DNA of 64,000 bases from Treponema sp. GTDB taxonomy: Bacteria; Spirochaetota; Spirochaetia; Treponematales; Treponemataceae. The stretch is taken from NCBI GenBank assembly GCA_017395545.1, contig JAFPUF010000019.1, positions 1-64,000 of the forward strand, written 5' to 3'. This document shows, in pieces, positions 25,887 through 34,470 of this stretch. A program made the translations under genes and the position numbers. The notes beneath the pieces are model-generated. The model made no database searches and had not been told where the DNA came from. It saw only the letters and a program-made list of their open reading frames with translations. Position 1 is the first letter of the stretch; every line of letters starts with the position of its first letter.

Positions 25887-28800
25887 GTGACCTATTCATA
25901 CAACGAATTCCATATTTCAAAAACTGTTCGCGATGAGTGTAATTTCAGCGACGGCCTTTTTGCTTCCAGCGGCAATGTCGTTCTTCAGAATATCCGTGCT
26001 GTCCGTGATTTTCAGACACGCTTCAACAAATATCTTATAAACCACAGCAAAAATCAGATTTCTGCGGGAACTCTCAACGCAATGGGCCTGCTCGACGAGA
26101 TTTTTCACCTTGCCTGCTACACTTACCGCCGTCAGAAATATCAGGATTCTTTTAAAGGTCTTCTTTCGGAGCTTGAAGGAAAATTCGGAAGCGATGTTAT
26201 CCGGGCGATGATTCTTGATTTCTGCCGTGAATTTCCGCCGACAGAAGTTTACAAAGGTCACATTTCAATCGAAGACTACCTGAACCTTGAACTCACAGAA
26301 AAAAAAACCGGGCGCACACGCACAAACTGGGAGCAGACTCTCGAAGAGATGATTATGCTCCATCTCGATAACGAAAACCCGGCATTCAAGCCTTTCATCG
26401 ACCTTTTTGATGATTCAAGGCTTGCAAGAAATCCGAAATGGAACGCTGTCTGGGGCGAAATCAAATCTTATTTCACAAAGCTTCCTTACTGGGGCACTTT
26501 CGGACATGATTTGATTACATTCCTCAAAGAACCTGTCAATTTTGCTCCTGACAACATTCAGGAACAGCTCAACTATGTCCGAGTTCACTGGGCAGATTTA
26601 CTCATTCCGGGCGACGGAGAAGGCGAAGATTACTGGCTCAAACGACTTCTTGCAGGAAGCGACCTTCTTTCTGAGGAATGGAAGCCGGCCTGGCACCCGA
26701 CAAACGGCGGAAGTCCTGACATGTCTCCTCCGAACTACGATTACCTCATGCGTGAGTACGAGCGGTTCAGTGCCGACAAAGAATGGATGCCTCGTGTCGT
26801 CCTCATGGCGAAGACCGTTCTCGTCTGGCTCTACCAGCTTTCAAAAAAATACAATCGTGAAATCACCCGCCTTGACCAGATTCCTGACGAAGAGCTTGAT
26901 TTGCTCCGTGACGAAGGCTTTACGGGCTTGTGGCTGATTGGTCTCTGGGAGCGAAGCCCTGCTAGCCGTACAATCAAGCAGATTTGCGGAAACCCAGAGG
27001 CGGCAGCTTCGGCATATTCCCTCGATGATTACGAAATCGCATGGAACCTCGGTGGCTGGGATGCACTTTCAAATCTCCGTACACGACTCTGGAAGCGTGG
27101 AATCCGTCTTGCAAGCGATATGGTTCCGAACCACACCGGCATGGATGCCCGCTGGGTCGTCGAAAAGCCTGATTTGTTCGTTCAGAGGCGTGACAATCCT
27201 TTTCCTCAGTACACTTACAACGGCGTGAACCTTAGCCACGACAGCCGGGTCGCAATCTACCTTGAAGACCACTATTACTCAAAAAATGACTGTGCCGTCT
27301 GCTTCAAGCGTGTCGACACCCAGACAGGCGACACCCGCTACATCTATCACGGAAACGACGGAACGGGAATGCCGTGGAACGATACGGCTCAAATTGACTT
27401 TTTGAATCCTGCTGCCCGCGAAGAGGTCATGCAGAAGATTCTTCATGTGGCCCGAAACTTCCCGATCATCCGCTTTGATGCGGCTATGGTTCTTGCAAAA
27501 AAACACATCAAGCGACTCTGGTATCCTGAGCCGGGAAAAGGCGGTGACATCGCAACCCGAAGCGAATTCGCCCTTTCCGCACAGGAATTTGAAAACCGGA
27601 TTCCGAACGAGTTCTGGCGTGAGGTCGTTGACAGGGTTGCAAAGGAAGTGCCGGACACTCTCCTTCTCGCCGAAGCTTTCTGGATGATGGAAGGCTACTT
27701 CACCCGCACGCTTGGAATGCACCGGGTCTACAATTCGGCATTCATGAACATGCTCAAAAAAGAAGAAAACTACAAATATCGTCAGACTGTCAAAAATACA
27801 ATCAACTTTGACCCTCAGATTCTCAAACGATATGTAAACTTCATGAACAACCCGGACGAAGAAACGGCGGTCGCTCAATTCGGAAAAGGCGACAAATATT
27901 TTGGTGTCTGTACTTTAATGGCCACAATGCCGGGCCTTCCAATGTTCGGACACGGCCAAATTGAAGGCTTCGAAGAAAAATACGGAATGGAATACACCCG
28001 GGCCTACCGTGACGAAGTGCCTGACCAGTACCTTATTGACCGCCACAAACGGGAAATCTTCCCGCTTCTCAAAAAACGATATCTTTTTGCCGGCGTCGAG
28101 GACTTCCTGTTCTATGATGTCTGGGATAACGGAAGCGTGAACGAAAATGTGTTCGCATATTCAAACCGCTGTGGTAACGAATACAGCGTTGTCTTCTACA
28201 ACAACAAATACGAGCGGGCTTCAGGCTGGATCAAGCAGTCATGTGAATATGCAGTCAAAACCGGCAGCGGCGAGAATGACAAAAAACTCGTTACCCGCTC
28301 AATCTCAGAAGGTCTTGGCTTGTGGGGCGAAGATGACTTCTACATGATTTTCCGTGAAGACCGAAGCAACCTCTGGTACATCAGAAAATCCAAAGATATC
28401 TGCGAACAGGGAATGTTCATCGCATTGAACGGCTTTGAGACACAAATCTTTATGGATATCCGGCAGGAAAAGGACAAGGACGGCTCTCTCAAAGAACTTC
28501 ACGACTTCTTAAACGGAAAAGGAACACCAGATTTGCACACCGCATGGCAGGAACTCCACTACAAAAAGCTCTATCAGGCTTTGGAGAATGTAATCGGAAA
28601 CGAGCTTTGCACTTCCCTCGGAACACTCAAAATGAGCGCAAAAGAGCTGCGTGAAGCTGGCTTAAAGAAAGCGACATCTGCAGGCGTCAAAAAAATCATC
28701 TCTTCTTCGCTTGAATATTTCTACACCGTTGCTAACGAATTTGCTGAAGTCGAATTCAACGAAGAGCAGAAAGCAATCTGTGAGCAGAAGAAAGCTGAAC

Positions 28801-29549
28801 TCAAAGCCTGGTATGAAAATGAACTTGCGAAATTGAAATCAGAGGCAGATGCAACACAGATTGGCGCAGATTCTGCTGAAGAAAAAAAATCTGCAAAGAC
28901 TAAGAAAATCGCATCTAAGACTAAGAAAAACGCTAAGACTACCGACACGGCAAAGGCTGAAAAGGCTCTCAAAGCTGAATACGAGAAGATGCTTTCTGTA
29001 ATCGAGAAAAGCGTTGTTTCGTTCAAGACATTTGCGGCACCTAAGTCTCTTGCTTTCCCGAAAGGGGCAAAAGTCAGTCTGGAAGAACTCTATCTCTACA
29101 TTTTCAGTGCGCTTACACCGCTTTCACAGGCAGGATTTGCACGAAAATGGAGTCTTCAGAGAAAGGTTGCCGAGTTCACTGGAAATACGGCTATCGGAGA
29201 TATGTGCTCATACAGCTTCTTCGACAGGGCATTTGCACTTACCGAAGGAAAACAGCCTCGCCTCACGGAAACTTCATCAAAAGAAGATTTGCTCTTGATT
29301 GCAGAGAAACTTGCTAAGTCTGATTTGGCCTGGCTTTATGTCGGCGCAAACGAATACAACGGAGTTCACTGGTTCAACAAAGAAAAGATGGAATCAACTC
29401 TCGAACTTTACGAATCAATTCTCTCGCTTAGCACAAGTGAAACAAAAGCAAAACTTATCGCATCTATGTTCAAGGAGCTGGACACCGCCCAGAAAAAGGC
29501 TGAGTACAAGTGCGAAGAATTCGTAAAAGCGTTTGAGATTAAGAAATAA
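25887..29549 (+). CDS. Very large GH13 alpha-amylase-family protein (1,220 aa)
   Basis: The catalytic barrel is central: region I DMVPNHTG (about 411), region II FDAAM (about 529, nucleophile Asp), region III LLAEAFW (about 592, acid Glu), and a later FGHGQIEGF where the usual region IV NHD should be, so that site is altered. About 340 residues precede the barrel without a recognised domain. Residues about 995-1030 are a Lys/Ala-rich linker (KKSAKTKKIASKTKKNAKT) before a helical tail. No signal peptide, so it is probably cytoplasmic, acting on glycogen or imported oligosaccharides. Start is GTG with a purine-rich GGGGG upstream. TATAAT at 25844-25849 is the likely -10. Confidence 0.85.
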   Translation: MTYSYNEFHISKTVRDECNFSDGLFASSGNVVLQNIRAVRDFQTRFNKYLINHSKNQISAGTLNAMGLLDEIFHLACYTYRRQKYQDSFKGLLSELEGKFGSDVIRAMILDFCREFPPTEVYKGHISIEDYLNLELTEKKTGRTRTNWEQTLEEMIMLHLDNENPAFKPFIDLFDDSRLARNPKWNAVWGEIKSYFTKLPYWGTFGHDLITFLKEPVNFAPDNIQEQLNYVRVHWADLLIPGDGEGEDYWLKRLLAGSDLLSEEWKPAWHPTNGGSPDMSPPNYDYLMREYERFSADKEWMPRVVLMAKTVLVWLYQLSKKYNREITRLDQIPDEELDLLRDEGFTGLWLIGLWERSPASRTIKQICGNPEAAASAYSLDDYEIAWNLGGWDALSNLRTRLWKRGIRLASDMVPNHTGMDARWVVEKPDLFVQRRDNPFPQYTYNGVNLSHDSRVAIYLEDHYYSKNDCAVCFKRVDTQTGDTRYIYHGNDGTGMPWNDTAQIDFLNPAAREEVMQKILHVARNFPIIRFDAAMVLAKKHIKRLWYPEPGKGGDIATRSEFALSAQEFENRIPNEFWREVVDRVAKEVPDTLLLAEAFWMMEGYFTRTLGMHRVYNSAFMNMLKKEENYKYRQTVKNTINFDPQILKRYVNFMNNPDEETAVAQFGKGDKYFGVCTLMATMPGLPMFGHGQIEGFEEKYGMEYTRAYRDEVPDQYLIDRHKREIFPLLKKRYLFAGVEDFLFYDVWDNGSVNENVFAYSNRCGNEYSVVFYNNKYERASGWIKQSCEYAVKTGSGENDKKLVTRSISEGLGLWGEDDFYMIFREDRSNLWYIRKSKDICEQGMFIALNGFETQIFMDIRQEKDKDGSLKELHDFLNGKGTPDLHTAWQELHYKKLYQALENVIGNELCTSLGTLKMSAKELREAGLKKATSAGVKKIISSSLEYFYTVANEFAEVEFNEEQKAICEQKKAELKAWYENELAKLKSEADATQIGADSAEEKKSAKTKKIASKTKKNAKTTDTAKAEKALKAEYEKMLSVIEKSVVSFKTFAAPKSLAFPKGAKVSLEELYLYIFSALTPLSQAGFARKWSLQRKVAEFTGNTAIGDMCSYSFFDRAFALTEGKQPRLTETSSKEDLLLIAEKLAKSDLAWLYVGANEYNGVHWFNKEKMESTLELYESILSLSTSETKAKLIASMFKELDTAQKKAEYKCEEFVKAFEIKK

Positions 29550-29550
29550 A

Positions 29551-30423
29551 ATGAATATTAAGCATCTAATGGTCCGCCTCAATCAGGTTTCTTCTCAGAA
29601 TTTCGGCAAAATTATGTACGCCCTGTTTCTGATGTCAATTCTGGAAACTCTCGCTTCGTTTGCCGTTTTATCGCCCGTAATGCGCCTGGCCTCAAACGGA
29701 GTGTCTCCACTCACAGCCAGAATTGTCACAATTGCGCTCGCATTTCTGGCAATTTTCGTATGGCTCACTTTCCAGTTCGGCTTTGCAATAATGCTTTTAA
29801 AAATGACAAGGCGCGAATACACAAATATCGGATTTTTGTTTGCAGGATTCCGGTGCATGAATCCGGCTGGAAAAGTGATTGCCGCATTCGCAGGACTTAT
29901 CTCCATTCTTGCCATAATCGCAAGGTTTGCTGCACGGTTCATTTTTCTAAAAACCAAACCCGATTTTTCATTTGAATCGTTGTCTCAGATTCCGGAAAAC
30001 CGTGAACTTCTCTCATCTTTTGCCATGGATGCCGTCACTTTCCTGGCGCTTTTTCTCGGAATTCTTTTTATTCTCGGGCTTTTCATCCTGATTCGCTTCG
30101 TTTTTGTATTTCAGATTCATTTTGACAATCCTTCGATGCCGATTCTGTCCGTTTTCAAAAAAAGTTCCGGAATGATGAAAAAAAATGTCTTTCGTCTGAT
30201 TCTTTTTGCCCTCAGGGCTGGCGGAAAACAGCTTCTCACCGCAATCATAATCGCAATTCTGGTAAATTTTATCCCCGAAGATAAGTCATCGGGTATCTCA
30301 ATCCTGACTTTTATCCTCGATATGGTCTACTTTATCAACCTGTACACCGCGATGATTAGAATCTACCTGACAGTACCAGTTCTCTACGAAGAAATATTAA
30401 AGCCAGAACATGAAAATTCCTAA
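29551..30423 (+). CDS. Integral membrane protein of unknown function
   Basis: 290 aa with four to five hydrophobic helices (around residues 18-40, 58-85, 105-125, 160-190 and 235-270). No recognised motif. The frame opens upstream at a TTG within the amylase gene, but the ATG at 29551, one base after the amylase stop, is the sensible start. Its 3' end overlaps the start of the IMPACT-family gene by 14 bp. Amylase, membrane protein and IMPACT gene therefore look like one operon. Confidence 0.65.
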   Translation: MNIKHLMVRLNQVSSQNFGKIMYALFLMSILETLASFAVLSPVMRLASNGVSPLTARIVTIALAFLAIFVWLTFQFGFAIMLLKMTRREYTNIGFLFAGFRCMNPAGKVIAAFAGLISILAIIARFAARFIFLKTKPDFSFESLSQIPENRELLSSFAMDAVTFLALFLGILFILGLFILIRFVFVFQIHFDNPSMPILSVFKKSSGMMKKNVFRLILFALRAGGKQLLTAIIIAILVNFIPEDKSSGISILTFILDMVYFINLYTAMIRIYLTVPVLYEEILKPEHENS

Positions 30424-31000
30424 AGAATACGCATTTAACGAACAGATAATAAAAGGTTCCCGTTTTCTCTCTGAACTTTTTCCAGTTTCATCACAGAATG
30501 AAGTCCGCGAAAAAATCAAGGCTCAGAAACAGAAATACCCGGATGCAACACATGTCTGCCACGCCTTTATCTGCGGTAAAAATGCTGAAATTATGGGAAT
30601 GAGCGATGACGGAGAACCCGGAGGAACAGCCGGCCGCCCTATGCTCGATGTTCTCAAAGGGAGCGGAGCTACAAATCTTCTTGTCACAATAACAAGATGG
30701 TTCGGAGGAACCCTTCTGGGAACCGGAGGACTTGTTCACGCTTACGGAGACGGTGTAAAAAATGTCCTTGCAGCCGCAGAATTTGAAGAACTTGTCGAAA
30801 AGTCTGACTTTTCCCTGCTTTGCGACTATCAGCAGTATCAGATTGTAAAAAAGATTTTCGAAAATTTTACACTCTACGACACAACCGAAGAATTCGGAGA
30901 GAAAATCCAGATTAAAGGTGCAATTGCCATCTCAGATTTTGAAACGCTCACTCAAAGAGTCTTTGACGCAACGAACGGAAAGGTGAAAGTTGAAAGCTGA
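30410..31000 (+). CDS. IMPACT/YigZ-family protein (UPF0029)
   Basis: 196 aa. The family signature SDDGEPGGTAGRPML is at about residues 65-79, preceded by ATHVCHAFICG and followed by RWFGGTLLGTGGLVHAYGD, all typical of YigZ/IMPACT proteins. The C-terminal ~60 residues form the usual DUF1949-like ferredoxin fold. The family is linked to translation control in eukaryotes; the bacterial role is not settled. Overlaps the preceding membrane-protein gene by 14 bp, implying coupled translation. Confidence 0.9.
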   Translation: MKIPKEYAFNEQIIKGSRFLSELFPVSSQNEVREKIKAQKQKYPDATHVCHAFICGKNAEIMGMSDDGEPGGTAGRPMLDVLKGSGATNLLVTITRWFGGTLLGTGGLVHAYGDGVKNVLAAAEFEELVEKSDFSLLCDYQQYQIVKKIFENFTLYDTTEEFGEKIQIKGAIAISDFETLTQRVFDATNGKVKVES

Positions 31001-31063
31001 AAATTCTATCGCATTTTCCTTTTTCCATTTTCCGTTTTCAGTTCTCATGCCGATAATGTCATT

Positions 31064-31630
31064 ATGAGTAAAAAATATTTGCTTTCAGTTGTTTTTCTTT
31101 TTCTCCTGGGAATTCAGGCTTTTTCTGCCGCTGGTTTTGAATTCGGAATCGGGTCAGGCTATGTTTTTTACGGAAGCCGTGAAACAAAAAACCGGAATTC
31201 CGCAATCAGCGATTCAAGTCAGGTAATTCTTTCAACAGATGCAGCTTTTTTATTCCCGCTGAATGATTATATCTCCTTCTCGTTTGGCGGAGACTCAACT
31301 TTTGATTTGAGATGGTCAGGCGACGACCACATTTATCTCATCGACTACGCTTTTCTCACAGGATTCAGGGTCTATCCGGATATGGGAGGATTATTCGCTT
31401 CTGTTGACTACGCTATTGGCAGACGAACAGATTTCATTTCAATTCCAGAATTCGACGGAACAAAAAACAGTGAATGGGGAAACGGATTTAAATTTGCGCT
31501 GGGCTATGATTTTTCGTATCATCTGAAATCATTTGCGCCGGAACTGGTTGTGAGCCTCAAAAGCATGCCCCGCGGAGGCAGCAGGGACAATATTTTCGGA
31601 GTTTCCTTAAAACTTACGAAGCACAAATAG
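31064..31630 (+). CDS. Small outer-membrane beta-barrel protein
   Basis: 188 aa with signal peptide (MSKKYLLSVVFLFLLG... cleaved after AFSA) and about eight amphipathic strands rich in Gly, Phe, Tyr and Ser (FEFGIGSGYVFYGSR; YISFSFGGDSTFDLRW; GFKFALGYDFSYHL). It resembles small treponemal OmpW/DUF2715-like barrels, though I could not test homology. GATAAT (31052-31057) ends 6 nt before the ATG and there is no Shine-Dalgarno, so a leaderless message is predicted. A terminator overlaps the stop. Confidence 0.7.
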   Translation: MSKKYLLSVVFLFLLGIQAFSAAGFEFGIGSGYVFYGSRETKNRNSAISDSSQVILSTDAAFLFPLNDYISFSFGGDSTFDLRWSGDDHIYLIDYAFLTGFRVYPDMGGLFASVDYAIGRRTDFISIPEFDGTKNSEWGNGFKFALGYDFSYHLKSFAPELVVSLKSMPRGGSRDNIFGVSLKLTKHK

Positions 31631-31662
31631 CCGGAATGTCAGATTTGAGTTTTCCGGCTTTT
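31630..31662 (+). terminator. Rho-independent terminator
   Basis: GCCGGAA (31630-31636) pairs with TTCCGGC (31652-31658), followed by TTTT. The first stem base is the last base of the barrel gene's stop codon. The converging acyl-CoA synthetase gene ends 11 bp later. Confidence 0.75.
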
Positions 31663-31672
31663 CATAAATTAC

Positions 31673-33637
31673 TTATTCAAAAAGCGAATTTATTTCACTT
31701 TTATAAATTTCAGCGATTTTGTAGCGCATCATCTCAAGTTTCGCACTCAGTTCCACGCCCGCCTCAAAAGATTTAGGAATAAGAACGAATTTGAATATCT
31801 TCTCGCAGATTCTGAATCCGTTCGCCGTGTTTATCGTACCAGAGATAATTCCATCAATGAGTTTGTGAATTTTTTCATCTTTTAAAAGACTTTCGTAATT
31901 CTCGTAAGGAATATTGTTTTCCGAAGCATAAGCGCAAACGGCGTCTCTGGAAGGGACAATCAACGCTCCGAGATATTTTTTGTCCTGACCGACCACCATC
32001 ACACTCTCGATAAAGTCGCTCGCAAGAAGGGCAGATTCAATCACGCTCGGCTCAATGTTCTCACCGTCAAGAAGAACGATTGTGTCCTTCGCCCGCCCGG
32101 TAATCTTGATTTCGCCGTCGTGAGTCATAATTCCGAGGTCGCCTGTATTGAGCCATCCGTCCTTATCAATCACTTTTTCTGTCAAATCAGGCCGCTTATA
32201 GTAGCCTTTCATCACCTGAGGGGAACGAAGAACGATAAGTCCCTGTTTTCCTGGTCCCAGATGCTCCATGCTCTTTATGACGCCGTGCTCTTCCTCAACA
32301 ATACGAAGCTCCATGGTCGGGAAAACGATTCCTACGACACCGGGGCGTGGATGCTTGAAATCACGGAAGGAAACTACAGGAGCCGTCTCGCTCATTCCGT
32401 AGCCTTCAAGAAGATTCATTCCGATTGCACGGTAGAAATTGTCGATTTCTTTTTGAAGTGCACCACCGCCGGAAATTGCGATTGAAATGCGGCCACCCAT
32501 CTTTTCACGGATTTTCTTGAAAACAAGGATATCGCCGAGTTTATGAAGAGGCCAGAGAAGAATCCACGGGATAAGCCCAATCATTGTGTCAAAGATGCGG
32601 CATCGTTTTTTGACCGAAATCTGAGGAATATTCCAGAAAACATAATTCTTCATCGTGGCGTAGGCAGAGCCTGTCTTAATGAAGAAGTTGAACATCTTAT
32701 ATTTGAATCCGCCGGTCTTCTTCATGGTTCGGATAACACCGTTCGCAAGTGCTTCCCAGAGCCGGGGAACACCGCAAATCCATTGAGGCCGGATAGCGGC
32801 CATGTCAGGAAGAAGAACCGGAGCGGCGGGCTTTGAATAGGCAAGTCCGCACTTCATGTGAACGGCGACATACTGAATGAGGCGTTCGAAAACATGCCAG
32901 ACAGGAAGAATCGTCATCCACCACTCGCCTTCCTTACAGCCGATAAAGTCATGGATTACAGAAAGCTGGGAAATGTAATTATTGTGGGTAAGCATAACGC
33001 CTTTTGGGGTACCTGTCGTTCCTGAAGTGAAAATCATTGTCGCCACATCATCAGGAGAAGTTTTTTCCATCTCGGCTTCAATCTGAGCTTTTTTCTCAAG
33101 AGGATTTTCTTCGACTATAGCCCTGCCTTTTTCAAGCAAATCTTCAAAGTAATAGAAAGTAAGACCCGCATTTCTCGCTCTTTCTTCGGCTTCAGCAGTC
33201 ATCTTGTCAAAAAGAATGAAGGTCTTAAGCAGGGGAACTTCTTCGATTTTCTCCAGAATTTTACAAAGCTGCCTCTCATTCTCAAAGAAACCGAATTTAC
33301 AGTCAGCGTAGGCCGTTATAAAACGCATCTCCGTTCCCATCGAGTCACAGCCACGGGGAACATCAGCCGCCCCGAGACAGAGAATCGCATAGTCGGTGAT
33401 AAACCACTCACGCCGGTTATCGCTCATAAGGGCAATGTTGTCGCCCCGTTTTATACCGATTGAAAGAAGAGCGTGAGCAAAAGCAATCACTGAATCGTAA
33501 AATTCTTCGTAAGTGTAGTATTGCCAGGCACCATTTTTGTCTTTTGCGGCCTGAAGAAAGACTTTCGGGCACTGAGATACCCGTTCTTTGAGCAAAAGCG
33601 GAAGATTTTTTGGAAGAGTACGTTTTGTAAATTTCAT
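31673..33637 (-). CDS. Long-chain acyl-CoA synthetase (AMP-forming)
   Basis: 654-aa ANL-superfamily enzyme that activates fatty acids through an acyl-adenylate. Motifs: the A3 loop MIFTSGTTGTPKGVML near residue 200, LLEGYGMSETAPVVSF, GWLNTGDLG, and the C-terminal ITGRAKDTIVLLDGENI hinge. The 'LLDGENIEP' form and large size are typical of the FadD15/FACS-like branch often found in spirochaetes, which rely on scavenged fatty acids. TATAAT (complement of 33644-33649) ends 6 nt before the ATG with no Shine-Dalgarno. Probably monocistronic. Confidence 0.92.
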   Translation of the reverse strand: MKFTKRTLPKNLPLLLKERVSQCPKVFLQAAKDKNGAWQYYTYEEFYDSVIAFAHALLSIGIKRGDNIALMSDNRREWFITDYAILCLGAADVPRGCDSMGTEMRFITAYADCKFGFFENERQLCKILEKIEEVPLLKTFILFDKMTAEAEERARNAGLTFYYFEDLLEKGRAIVEENPLEKKAQIEAEMEKTSPDDVATMIFTSGTTGTPKGVMLTHNNYISQLSVIHDFIGCKEGEWWMTILPVWHVFERLIQYVAVHMKCGLAYSKPAAPVLLPDMAAIRPQWICGVPRLWEALANGVIRTMKKTGGFKYKMFNFFIKTGSAYATMKNYVFWNIPQISVKKRCRIFDTMIGLIPWILLWPLHKLGDILVFKKIREKMGGRISIAISGGGALQKEIDNFYRAIGMNLLEGYGMSETAPVVSFRDFKHPRPGVVGIVFPTMELRIVEEEHGVIKSMEHLGPGKQGLIVLRSPQVMKGYYKRPDLTEKVIDKDGWLNTGDLGIMTHDGEIKITGRAKDTIVLLDGENIEPSVIESALLASDFIESVMVVGQDKKYLGALIVPSRDAVCAYASENNIPYENYESLLKDEKIHKLIDGIISGTINTANGFRICEKIFKFVLIPKSFEAGVELSAKLEMMRYKIAEIYKSEINSLFE

Positions 33638-33718
33638 AAATCAATTATAAGACCAGATTTTCAAATACGCCAGATTTTTTTATCAGATTGAGAGTCCTTA
33701 AATTACAAGTCTGAAAGG

Positions 33719-34351
33719 TTACTGTTTATCGCTTGATGATTCTTTATGTCTGTTGTCGAAATATCCGCCGTCCTCAAGATAGCGCCGTCGGGTACGGACA
33801 AGTTCGATAAGCTCCTGATACATGTTGTAGTCAATTTCAAGAGCCATCGGAAGAAGGTAGAATTCAGTTTCGTCGCAATAGCGCTCGATGAATTTCGGGT
33901 CTGTTACGAAACCGAGTGAAATCATGTTAGAGATTCGGTCAGCGCATTTTAGAATTTTTGCTTTCTGGCTTCCGTTATTGATGATTCGCCTTAAAAACTG
34001 GGTTTTACTTTCGTCTTCACGGCGGGTAACTTCAAGGACGAGGTCAAGAACAGCCTGCCCGTCAGAATCTGCATTGATAATTTCGTTCGGGTCGAAGCCT
34101 TTGATGTCCTCGACCGTATCATGAACGAGAGAAGCCTTTAAAAGCACGGAGTCGATATAGCCGTAATCGATGAGAATTCCGAGAGTGTCAATCTGATGAC
34201 GGAACATATTTCCGCCCGCATGACGGCCTTTCCCGATAAGCCCGGTAGAAAGCTGCATGTACGGAGCAAGGATAATGTGCTTGAGCTGCTGCATATGCTC
34301 CTTGTCCATCTGGTCAGGCTTTTCGGTTTTCATCTCATATTTATTTGCCAT
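33719..34351 (-). CDS. HD-domain phosphohydrolase
   Basis: 210 aa. The HD domain has MFRHQIDTLGILIDYG then SLVHDTVEDIKGFDPNE (metal-binding H and HD) and a later CADRISNM aspartate, the pattern of RelA/SpoT-type (p)ppGpp hydrolase domains. No synthetase or TGS domain follows, so a small alarmone hydrolase or a related nucleotide phosphohydrolase is possible; substrate not determinable. GGGAGGA lies 4-5 nt before the ATG. It lies downstream of valS on the same strand with an inverted-repeat element between them. Confidence 0.8.
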   Translation of the reverse strand: MANKYEMKTEKPDQMDKEHMQQLKHIILAPYMQLSTGLIGKGRHAGGNMFRHQIDTLGILIDYGYIDSVLLKASLVHDTVEDIKGFDPNEIINADSDGQAVLDLVLEVTRREDESKTQFLRRIINNGSQKAKILKCADRISNMISLGFVTDPKFIERYCDETEFYLLPMALEIDYNMYQELIELVRTRRRYLEDGGYFDNRHKESSSDKQ

Positions 34352-34370
34352 ACAGTCCTCCCGGATTTTT

Positions 34371-34465
34371 AAACCACAGATTACACAGATTAAAAAGTCA
34401 GATTAACACGAAATAATGTCACAGATAAAATATAGAATCTGTGACATCTGTGTAATCGGTGGTTT
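34371..34465. repeat. 95-bp nested inverted-repeat element
   Basis: The outer 20-bp arms AAACCACAGATTACACAGAT (34371-34390) and the complement of 34446-34465 match at 19 of 20 positions. A second perfect 9-bp pair, GTCACAGAT (34418-34426) and ATCTGTGAC (34437-34445), abuts the right arm. The element fills the gap between valS and the HD gene and ends 6 bp before the valS stop. Related single arms are at 7000-7039 and 24272-24290. Confidence 0.85.
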
Positions 34466-34470
34466 CTTGT

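Noticed and set aside
27279-27878. 199-codon minus-strand open frame
   Set aside because: It is fully antisense to the GH13 catalytic barrel, whose motifs are on the plus strand, and shows no start signal or family.
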